From positions 496,001 to 560,000 of the forward strand of contig NZ_FNKI01000001.1 of assembly GCF_900102925.1 (NCBI RefSeq): 64,000 nt of DNA. The letters run 5' to 3'. This document shows, piece after piece, positions 42,336-49,664 of this stretch. Under the pieces are notes generated by a model, which did not search any database, was not told the origin of the DNA, and saw nothing but the letters and a program-made list of their open reading frames with translations. The translations under genes were made by a program, and so were the position numbers. Every line of letters starts with the position of its first letter. Position 1 is the first letter of the stretch. This stretch comes from Flagellimonas zhangzhouensis (lineage in GTDB: Bacteria; Bacteroidota; Bacteroidia; Flavobacteriales; Flavobacteriaceae).

Positions 42336-42782
42336 TTAAAGAACCTCTTGAATGGTTTGCGATTTCTCATTAAAAACAAAGTTTTCATCCTTTTCCTTAC
42401 CCAAAAGTAGTTGCGCAATGGGTGCGCTGGCAGAAATACAATACACCACCTCTCCTCCACTTTTAAAGGCTCCTGCAGAAATGGAAATAAAATAATTGGC
42501 CGCCGAAGTTTTTACTAAACACCCCAGACTTATCTTTTGAGGGAGTTTTTCAATATCAATTTTTTTAAGGACAGCTCGGTCTTTTTCCAATTCCAGAATT
42601 TGTTGTGCCAATTTCTCCTGTTCCAATTGCACCATGGCCCGCCCAGTTTCATGTTTGTCACCTGCAGTACTTTTGGTTTCTGAGGTCAAGGATTGTTGCA
42701 GCTCATTGCTTGTTCTCTTTAATCGGTCTGCTTTGTTGTTTACATAATCCCAACAAAAATTCAATATATCCGCTTTCTTCAT
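42336..42782 (-). CDS. GreA/GreB-like C-terminal-domain protein
   Basis: 148 residues. The N-terminal half is helical (NKADRLKRTSNELQQSLTSETKST...LEQEKLAQQILELEKDRAVLKK) and the C-terminal half has the FKBP-like pattern of Gre factors (SAGAFKSGGEVVYCISASAPIAQLLLGKEKDENFVFN). The acidic tip residues that let GreA stimulate RNA-polymerase cleavage are not obvious, so it is more a Gre-like regulator than a proven cleavage factor. It converges on arfB (3-bp gap) and is transcribed with the histidine kinase gene on the same strand (9-bp gap). Confidence 0.7.
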   Translation of the reverse strand: MKKADILNFCWDYVNNKADRLKRTSNELQQSLTSETKSTAGDKHETGRAMVQLEQEKLAQQILELEKDRAVLKKIDIEKLPQKISLGCLVKTSAANYFISISAGAFKSGGEVVYCISASAPIAQLLLGKEKDENFVFNEKSQTIQEVL

Positions 42783-42791
42783 TACATCTCC

Positions 42792-44141
42792 TTACGCGAA
42801 AGTTAACCTAAAAACTGTTTCTTGATGAGGCACTGATCTAACCTGAATGCTTCCGCCATGCAATTGCATCACTCTTTTGGAAAGACTCAATCCAATACCC
42901 GTACCTTCATTTTTAGTAGTAAAAAAGGGAACAAAAATTTCATCCATCACCTCGGGAGGAATGCCTGGACCATTGTCCATAACATCTATATATTTTGAGC
43001 CATTTTTATCTATTCCGCCTACCAATCTCACTTTACCGTTTTCGGTTTTCTCTACAGATTGTAAGGCGTTTTTGGTCAAATTGATGAGGACTTGGGATAT
43101 CTGTTTTTCATCAATATAAAAATCAAGTTTTTCTGGTTCACAAATTACCTTAAGGTCAATTTTATCCCCTAACCTAGCCGACATCAACACATTGATTTTA
43201 TCAAAAAGGCCTTGCCCGTTCACAAGGGTCTTGGTTGGGTCTGGCACGTGTAGCAAACTACGGTAGGACTGTACAAACTCCATTAAATCCCCACCTTGAT
43301 CTTTAATGACTTCCAACCCTTTTACCGTGTTTTTTACTTGATTTTCATCGATACTTTCAGGTGCAATCACCCGTCCGTTATCATTGTAATATTTCATGAT
43401 GGAATCTGAAATAGACACAATCGGAGTAATCGTGTTCATGATTTCGTGGGTTAAAACTCGAATTAGTCGTACCCAAGATTCGGTTTCTTTTTCATCCAAT
43501 TCCCTCTGGATATCCTGAATCACTACCAACAATAAAGATTGTCCATCCAAGGTCAGCGGTGTAGACTTTAGTGCCAATTGAATCTGTTCACGCTCATTGG
43601 AAAGTTGAAACAGTTTGCGATCAAATGCCTTGAAAGATTTGAAAATTCGGTAGAGGTTTTCATCAACCTGCATTAATTGCTTAATATGGTTCAAAGGGGT
43701 ATAATCCAATATTTTTTCCGCTGTGGGATTGGCAAAAAGGATATGCCCTTTTTCATTGTAGGTCATAATACCAATACTCGCCTGTTTCAAAATCTCTTGG
43801 TAATACTGTTCCCGAATCTGAAGTTGTAAATGCACCTCATGAATCAAATCGTTCACCCGATTTAAACTTTTGTTGAGGTCTTTAAACGACTCAATAGCAA
43901 CACGTTCAGGAAAATGAAGCGTAAAGTCTTCATTTTTTATGGCATCAAAAAAGTATGCAATTTTTCGGTTGGTCCTATTAATGAAAACAATTAGGGAATA
44001 CACCTGCGAAGCCGCGATCAGCGTCAAAAAAGCAAATGAAAAATACCATCCGTTCAACACCGAAAATGACAGTCCCAAAATGGTCGCGGTCAATATCAAA
44101 ACCCGAACAATAAGCTGTATATAGAAATTCCTGCTGGCCAC
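42792..44141 (-). CDS. Sensor histidine kinase, NtrB/AtoS-like
   Basis: 449 residues. Two N-terminal membrane helices (about 8-28 and 30-50) with almost no periplasmic loop. A HAMP-like linker and a PAS domain (about 110-190, YNEKGHILFANPTAEKILDYT) follow. HisKA His is in VLTHEIMNTITP; the ATPase domain shows LINLTKNALQS, DVMDNGPGIPPE and EGTGIGLSLSKRV. Start is GTG at 44141, which overlaps the TAG stop of the response regulator by one base, so the two are co-translated. With almost no periplasmic domain it probably senses in the membrane or through PAS. Linked to the divergent export operon. Confidence 0.92.
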   Translation of the reverse strand: MASRNFYIQLIVRVLILTATILGLSFSVLNGWYFSFAFLTLIAASQVYSLIVFINRTNRKIAYFFDAIKNEDFTLHFPERVAIESFKDLNKSLNRVNDLIHEVHLQLQIREQYYQEILKQASIGIMTYNEKGHILFANPTAEKILDYTPLNHIKQLMQVDENLYRIFKSFKAFDRKLFQLSNEREQIQLALKSTPLTLDGQSLLLVVIQDIQRELDEKETESWVRLIRVLTHEIMNTITPIVSISDSIMKYYNDNGRVIAPESIDENQVKNTVKGLEVIKDQGGDLMEFVQSYRSLLHVPDPTKTLVNGQGLFDKINVLMSARLGDKIDLKVICEPEKLDFYIDEKQISQVLINLTKNALQSVEKTENGKVRLVGGIDKNGSKYIDVMDNGPGIPPEVMDEIFVPFFTTKNEGTGIGLSLSKRVMQLHGGSIQVRSVPHQETVFRLTFA

Positions 44142-45502
44142 TATTTCTTCTTTTTAAGCTTGTTGTATAGGGTTTGTCTAGAAATTCCCAATTGCTCTGC
44201 TGCTGCACTGTAATTTCCGCCGTGTTGGTCCAATGCTTTGGAAATCATGATTTGTTCCATTTCGTCCAGGGTCGTGGGGTCACTTTCAAACGATTGCATG
44301 GTTTTGGCGTGAAGCAGAAAATCTGCTGGTTTGAGCACATTGCCATCCGATAAAATAACTGCCCGTTCCATAGTATGCTGCAGCTCACGGATATTTCCAG
44401 GCCAAGGGTATTCCATTAAGCGCTCTTGTGCCAAATTATTAATGCGCAATCCTTGCTTGTCATATTTTTGGGCAAACTTTTTCAAGAAGAACTCTGCCAG
44501 TACCAAAATATCTTCTTCGCGTTCCCTTAAAGGAGGCACTTCTATATGAATGGTGTTGATGCGATAGAGCAAATCTTCCCGAAATAGTCCGTCAGCCACC
44601 ATTTGTTCCAAATTGCAATTTGTGGCACAGATCAATCGGATATCAACTTTTATAGGTTTATTAGATCCTACACGAACCACAGACCTATTTTGAATAGCAG
44701 ACAATAACTTGGCCTGCATTTGTAAGGACAAATTTCCAATTTCATCCAAAAACAAAGTGCCTTGGTGGGCGGCTTCAAACTTTCCTGCTCGGTCTTCTTT
44801 GGCATCGGTAAAGGATCCTTTGGTGTGTCCGAACAGTTCACTTTCGAACAAATTTTCGGCAATGGATCCCATATCTACCCCAATAAAAACCTCATTTTTT
44901 CTAGATGACAATCGATGGAGTTCCCTGGCAATCAATTCTTTTCCAGTACCATTTTCTCCTGTGATCAATACATTCACATCGGTTTTGGCCACCTTGTTCA
45001 CCAATTCCAAAACTGAAGTTAGGGGTTTTGAATTTCCAACAATGAGACTTTTATCCTCATTGATCACTTGTTTCAGATTGCTTTCTTTCTTTTTTAAATC
45101 ATGAATCTCTTGCTTAGATCTTCGCAACTCAAAAGCAGACCTAACCGTAGCCATGAGCCGTTCATTGTTCCAAGGTTTTAGAATAAAATCCGCCGCTCCC
45201 TCCTTTAATGCCTTAACCGCCAAATCAATAGCGCCATAGGCTGTCATCATAATTACCGAAGTATGGGGTGCCCTTTTCCGAATCTCACGTAGCCAAAATA
45301 GACCTTCATTCCCAGTGTTTACCCCTGCTGAGAAATTCATGTCCAACAGAACAAGGTCAAAACTGTCCAATTGGGGAAAAGAAGGAATCTGGTTTGGATT
45401 GGAGATAGATACCACTTCTTTATATTCAAATTGAAGCAAGATCTCGAGCGCACTCAAGATACTTTTATTATCATCTACCAATAAAATTTTGCCGTTGACC
45501 AT
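44141..45502 (-). CDS. Sigma-54-dependent response regulator, NtrC family
   Basis: 453 residues from the ATG giving MVNGKILLVDDNKSIL; 20 upstream in-frame codons lie in the promoter region. Receiver domain with phospho-acceptor Asp in LVLLDMNF. AAA+ domain (about 150-380) with Walker A GENGTGKELIA and Walker B GTLFLDEIGNL. The sigma-54-contacting loop reads GSFTDA instead of the canonical GAFTGA, a change of two positions. Fis-type HTH at the end (AAEQLGISRQTLYNKL). It should activate sigma-54 promoters, likely of the divergent Spy-like gene and the MacAB-type operon; no clear -24/-12 promoter was found there. Confidence 0.92.
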   Translation of the reverse strand: MVNGKILLVDDNKSILSALEILLQFEYKEVVSISNPNQIPSFPQLDSFDLVLLDMNFSAGVNTGNEGLFWLREIRKRAPHTSVIMMTAYGAIDLAVKALKEGAADFILKPWNNERLMATVRSAFELRRSKQEIHDLKKKESNLKQVINEDKSLIVGNSKPLTSVLELVNKVAKTDVNVLITGENGTGKELIARELHRLSSRKNEVFIGVDMGSIAENLFESELFGHTKGSFTDAKEDRAGKFEAAHQGTLFLDEIGNLSLQMQAKLLSAIQNRSVVRVGSNKPIKVDIRLICATNCNLEQMVADGLFREDLLYRINTIHIEVPPLREREEDILVLAEFFLKKFAQKYDKQGLRINNLAQERLMEYPWPGNIRELQHTMERAVILSDGNVLKPADFLLHAKTMQSFESDPTTLDEMEQIMISKALDQHGGNYSAAAEQLGISRQTLYNKLKKKK

Positions 45503-45704
45503 GCTATTATGTGGTTTGGTATTAAATCCCCACCAACCTTCGTTCCAATATTGAAAAACCAAGATAGTGTTTTTTAAAATCCTTTTCAGTTTGGTGGATT
45601 TCCATTAAATATTAGTGTTTGTATATAGAATACTGGACTTGGTCGATTACTGACTTATAAAATGTAATTGCCTATATACTTTAGTGTTTGATGAAAATTA
45701 AATT

Positions 45705-46061
45705 ATGAGAGTTTTAGTTATAATCACAGCCTTAATTTTTGGCGCAAACACATTTGCACAAGGCAAAGACAGAAGTCATTCTGGGGCACCACCGAATCGA
45801 ACCCAAATGGCCAAAGAATTATTGGAATCCCTTGATTTGGATGAAATTAAGGGGAAGTCCTTTCTTGAAATTTTCAACAAATACGACGAAAAAGCGCATG
45901 CACTTATGGAGGGTGATCGCAAGGAAGGTTTCGAAAAAATGAAAGCTTTAGAGGAAGATAAAAATGAAGAATTAAAAATTATTCTTTCTGAATCTGAATA
46001 TAAAAAATACCTATCCGTTATCGAAAAAATGAGGCCGCCAAAACCTCCAAATAGGGAATGA
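45705..46061 (+). CDS. Small periplasmic Spy/CpxP-like protein
   Basis: 118 residues. Signal peptide about 1-19 (MRVLVIITALIFGANTFAQ). The mature part is charged and helical with the Lys/Glu-rich pattern and repeated helices of the Spy/CpxP LTxxQ-type group (ILSESEYKKYLSVIEKM near the C-terminus), and a Pro-rich tail RPPKPPNRE. Spy-like proteins are envelope-stress chaperones or sensors; the assignment is by pattern only. It is divergent from the two-component pair (200 bp apart) and followed by a strong terminator, so it is a separate unit, perhaps a regulon member. Confidence 0.65.
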   Translation: MRVLVIITALIFGANTFAQGKDRSHSGAPPNRTQMAKELLESLDLDEIKGKSFLEIFNKYDEKAHALMEGDRKEGFEKMKALEEDKNEELKIILSESEYKKYLSVIEKMRPPKPPNRE

Positions 46062-46086
46062 TCCTTTATTTATATTTTGATTGATC

Positions 46087-46116
46087 AAAAGCCTGGCAGT
46101 AGACCAGGCTTTTTTT
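46087..46116 (+). terminator. Terminator of the Spy-like gene
   Basis: 10-bp perfect stem AAAAGCCTGG / CCAGGCTTTT with a 7-nt loop and a run of T. Confidence 0.87.
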
Positions 46117-46232
46117 GTACCTTTTTTTAACGTGTCTAATAATTTTACACAAGGGTGTATAAATTTTTAACAGTAAAAATTAAAAATTTAATCATTAAAA
46201 TAATTTATTTACTGATTTTCAATGGTTTATGT

Positions 46233-46265
46233 TTTTGGCACAAGAATAGACTATGTTTTGGCACA
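46233..46265 (+). promoter_or_regulatory. Duplicated TTTTGGCACA upstream of the export operon
   Basis: TTTTGGCACA occurs at 46233-46242 and 46256-46265, 23 bp apart, just before the TolC-like ATG at 46276. TTGGCAC is the sigma-54 -24 consensus. For the first copy the -12 GC is replaced by GA at the correct distance, and a start at about 46262 would fit. The second copy has no -12. It could also be a duplicated activator or repressor site. Confidence 0.35.
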
Positions 46266-46275
46266 GTTAAAAAAC

Positions 46276-47616
46276 ATGAACCTAAGATTTTACATTACAA
46301 CCTTATTCGTATTCCTAACTTTTAAAGGAGTCGCCCAACAAACTTGGACGCTGGATGATTGTGTGGCCTATGCCATAGAACACAACCTTCAGGTTAAGAA
46401 TACCAACTTCAATATGGATTCCAGCAAGGAAAGCTATAGGCAATCGGTCAGGGACCTATTGCCCTCCGTAAACGGATCCACAGATTATACCATTCGCTAT
46501 GGTCGTTCCCCAGATCCAAACACAAACACTTATGTGAATACGGATTTCTTTAGCAACAACTATTCTATCGGGGCCAATCTTGACATTTTTAGAGGTTTTC
46601 AAAAAATGAACATGATCAAAGCCACTAAATTTATTTACAGGGCTTCAGAAGAGGACATTGATCAAGAAAAATTTATGCTGGCCTTTAGAGTGATGTCCGC
46701 TTTCTACGATATCAAATATTACGAAGGTCTTTTAGCCAATTCATTGGAACAACAAGAACTTTCCCAAGCCAATTACGATTTGGTGGAAAAACAAGTGGAA
46801 CTGGGACTTAAAGCTGGTTCTGATTTGTACGAAGCTGAATCCAATCTTTTGGGCGATAAGTTTTTGGTGACCCAAAACCGCAACTTATTGGCCGATGCTA
46901 AATTGATTTTGCTTCAAGAAATGAACTTGATAGGTCAAAATGATATTGAATTGGAGAAAAATCTGAACTATGCTCCAGAAATTGAAGAGCAAGGTGTAGC
47001 GTTGGATTCACTTTACGAAACCGCAAGAGGATTTGTTCCCTTGGTTAAGTCCCAAGAATATAGGGTGACTGCTGCCAAAAAACAATTACAGGCCACACGT
47101 GGTTCACTTTATCCATCACTTTCATTAATTGCGGGAATCGGAACCAGTTATTTTGAAACCAATGTAGATGATAATGGTAATCTAATTCCATTTAGAACAC
47201 AGTTTAAAGACAACTCTTCCAAATATGTTGGGGCTTCGCTTAATATTCCAATCAGTAATGGTTGGTCCAATCATTCAAGGGTAAAGCAGCAAAAAATTGC
47301 TTTTCAACAAGCCAAAAACAATTTAGAGATTCAAGAACAGGAACTTTTTAAAGTGTTACAGCAATTAGTGCAGAGTAATCGTGCCTTGGTTTCAGAATAT
47401 GAACAAAGTACAAAAAGAATGGAGTCCCAAAAATTGGCCTTTACCATTGCCCAAAAACGATACGAAAGAGGTTTGATCAACGCATTAGAACTTTTTCAAG
47501 CAAAAAACTTGTTTGGCGTAGCACAAAATGAAAACTTACAGGTGGCCCTAAGACTGAAGGTGAACCAGAGTACTATAGATTTTTATAACGGGCTACCCAT
47601 TTTTAACATCAACTAA
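46276..47616 (+). CDS. TolC-like outer-membrane efflux protein
   Basis: 446 residues from the ATG giving MNLRFYITTLFVF; 18 upstream in-frame codons lie in the promoter. Signal peptide about 1-20 (ends GVAQ), then TWTLDDCVAYAIEHN, the classical start of the OEP family. Two long helical hairpins follow (LANSLEQQELSQANYDLVEKQ, ...RALVSEYEQSTKRMESQK), with the usual repeat and the end RYERGLINALELFQAKN. Forms the outer-membrane channel for the MacA/MacB-type exporter downstream. First gene of an operon that runs to about 62.5 kb with short gaps. Confidence 0.93.
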   Translation: MNLRFYITTLFVFLTFKGVAQQTWTLDDCVAYAIEHNLQVKNTNFNMDSSKESYRQSVRDLLPSVNGSTDYTIRYGRSPDPNTNTYVNTDFFSNNYSIGANLDIFRGFQKMNMIKATKFIYRASEEDIDQEKFMLAFRVMSAFYDIKYYEGLLANSLEQQELSQANYDLVEKQVELGLKAGSDLYEAESNLLGDKFLVTQNRNLLADAKLILLQEMNLIGQNDIELEKNLNYAPEIEEQGVALDSLYETARGFVPLVKSQEYRVTAAKKQLQATRGSLYPSLSLIAGIGTSYFETNVDDNGNLIPFRTQFKDNSSKYVGASLNIPISNGWSNHSRVKQQKIAFQQAKNNLEIQEQELFKVLQQLVQSNRALVSEYEQSTKRMESQKLAFTIAQKRYERGLINALELFQAKNLFGVAQNENLQVALRLKVNQSTIDFYNGLPIFNIN

Positions 47617-47624
47617 AACATACC

Positions 47625-48875
47625 ATGGATATACAATTAGAAAAAAAGAAAGGACTTAAACCAAAACACTTCGGATACATCGCATTGGGCGTGCTCCTAT
47701 TGTTCGTTGGGTACAAACTATTGTTTGCGACATCCATGTCCACTTTCAGAACCGAAAAGGAACGACTTTCCATTGCGTCGGTTACCGCTGGTAAATTTGA
47801 TGATTACATTACGATAAACGGAAGCGTTGCGCCCATCGCCACCATTTTTATGGATGCCTATGAGGGTGGTAGGGTTTCAGAAAAATTGATTGAGGAAGGT
47901 TCCATGGTAAAAAAGGGTGACATCATCCTAAAATTGGAAAACATGAACCTGTACGAGCAGATCTTGGCCAGTGAAAGTAACTTGGCGTTAAAGCAAAACG
48001 ACCTGCGTTCAACCAAACTTACGTTCGATTCCAGACAAGTACAGGGAAAACGCTCTTTGGCCGATGCACAATTTGAATTGCAACGTTCCAAAAGAAATTA
48101 TGAGCAAAACAAAGCCTTGTATGAAGACGAGTTGGTGTCCAAAGAGGTGTATCTGCAAGCCCAAGAGGATTTTCAGCTTGCCCAAAAGCAATACGATATT
48201 GTAAAAATTCAAACGGAGCAAGACGATGAATTACGAGAAACATCCCTAAAGGGATTGGATGCCGACATGGAGCGTATGAGCAAAACCTTGTCCATGGTTT
48301 ACGAACGTTTGGATCACCTTAACGTTAGAGCTCCTGCAGATGGGCAGTTAGGGTTTTTAGATGCCGAAATTGGACAGAGCATTGCTCAAGGGGAACGCAT
48401 TGGGCAAATAAACGTGCTAACCGATTTTAAAATCGAGGCCAACATTGACGAACATTATATTGATCGTGTAAAACGTGACCTTTCTGCCACTTTGGAACGA
48501 AACGGCAAGGAATATGCTTTGCGAGTTCGAAAAGTGTATCCTGAAGTGCGTAATGGTAGGTTTCAGGTGGACTTGGTTTTCACAGATGATAAACCAGAAA
48601 CAATCCGTGCTGGACAGAGCTATAATATTCGCCTACAATTGGGAGAATCCAACGACGCAATGTTGTTGCCCAAAGGAGGCTTTTTCCAAAGTACTGGTGG
48701 CCAATGGGTATTCGTTGTGGATGCCAACGGAAATGAAGCCATTCGAAGAAATGTGCGCTTAGGAAAACAAAATTCAAGATATTATGAAGTCCTTGAGGGG
48801 CTAGAACCAGGAGATCAAGTCATTACCAGTAACTACGACAGTTTTGGTGATGCAGAACGGATTGTCTTAAAATAA
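47625..48875 (+). CDS. MacA-like periplasmic adaptor (membrane fusion protein)
   Basis: 416 residues. N-terminal membrane anchor (about 17-36, GYIALGVLLLFVGYKLLF) after a basic tail. Lipoyl half 1 EGGRVSEKLIEEGSMVKKGDIILKLEN, a coiled-coil hairpin (about 105-210), lipoyl half 2 VRAPADGQLGFLDAEIGQSIAQGERIG, then beta-barrel and MP domains (GFFQSTGGQWVFVVDANG). Links an inner-membrane ABC permease to the TolC-like channel. 9 bp after the TolC-like gene, 63 bp before the first ATPase gene. Confidence 0.92.
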   Translation: MDIQLEKKKGLKPKHFGYIALGVLLLFVGYKLLFATSMSTFRTEKERLSIASVTAGKFDDYITINGSVAPIATIFMDAYEGGRVSEKLIEEGSMVKKGDIILKLENMNLYEQILASESNLALKQNDLRSTKLTFDSRQVQGKRSLADAQFELQRSKRNYEQNKALYEDELVSKEVYLQAQEDFQLAQKQYDIVKIQTEQDDELRETSLKGLDADMERMSKTLSMVYERLDHLNVRAPADGQLGFLDAEIGQSIAQGERIGQINVLTDFKIEANIDEHYIDRVKRDLSATLERNGKEYALRVRKVYPEVRNGRFQVDLVFTDDKPETIRAGQSYNIRLQLGESNDAMLLPKGGFFQSTGGQWVFVVDANGNEAIRRNVRLGKQNSRYYEVLEGLEPGDQVITSNYDSFGDAERIVLK

Positions 48876-48938
48876 TCCGAGGAGTGTAACATCAATCAAA
48901 CGAACAAAGTCTTTAATTCATAAAACAACCATCAAAAA

Positions 48939-49634
48939 ATGATACAGATAACAGATCTTAAGAAAAGCTTCCGCACCGAGGAAGTAGAGACCTTGGCACT
49001 GAACGGGGTAAACCTAAAAGTGGAAAAAGGGGAATTCGTTGCCATTATGGGTCCATCGGGATGCGGTAAATCAACCTTGTTGAACATCATTGGCATGTTG
49101 GACAACCCAAGCGAGGGCAGTTACAATTTTGCTGGACACGAAGTTGGCGGCCTTAAAGAAAGCCAACGTACTCAATTGCGCAAAGGAAACCTTGGTTTTG
49201 TATTTCAGAGCTTTAACCTCATCGATGAGCTTACCGTTTTTGAAAACGTAGAACTTCCCTTGATCTATCTTAAAATGAACAAGGCCGAACGTAGGGAAAA
49301 AGTGCAAAAAGTATTGGAGCGCATGAAAATTGCCCACCGCGAAAAACACTTTCCACAGCAATTGTCAGGGGGTCAGCAGCAGAGGGTGGCAATCGCTAGA
49401 GCCGTAGTGACCAATCCAAAATTGATCTTGGCGGATGAGCCAACAGGTAACTTGGATTCCAAAAACGGAATCGAGGTGATGAACCTATTGACCGAACTGA
49501 ACCAAGAGGGCACAACCATCGTGATGGTGACGCACTCCGATCGCGATTCACATTATGCACACAGGGTCATCAACCTGTTCGATGGTCAAATTGTGACCGA
49601 AAGTCAGAACAAACCTATGGGTGCCATGGTATAA
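48939..49634 (+). CDS. MacB/LolD-type ABC ATPase 1
   Basis: 231 residues. Walker A GPSGCGKSTLLNIIG, Q-loop FQSFNLIDELTVFENVELPL, signature LSGGQQQRVAIARA, Walker B LILADEPTGNLD and H-loop TMVTHSDRD-like (VTHS). This is the mechanotransmission (type VII) ABC family that works with FtsX-type permeases. It ends 30 bp before the first permease. Five permeases and only two ATPases are in the operon, so this one is likely shared among several. Confidence 0.94.
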   Translation: MIQITDLKKSFRTEEVETLALNGVNLKVEKGEFVAIMGPSGCGKSTLLNIIGMLDNPSEGSYNFAGHEVGGLKESQRTQLRKGNLGFVFQSFNLIDELTVFENVELPLIYLKMNKAERREKVQKVLERMKIAHREKHFPQQLSGGQQQRVAIARAVVTNPKLILADEPTGNLDSKNGIEVMNLLTELNQEGTTIVMVTHSDRDSHYAHRVINLFDGQIVTESQNKPMGAMV

Positions 49635-49664
49635 GGGGTCTATTCATCAATCAAAAAACAAATC

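Noticed and set aside
46256..46276. Second TTGGCAC as an independent sigma-54 promoter
   Set aside because: No -12 GC at the right distance, and the start would fall at or beyond the ATG.
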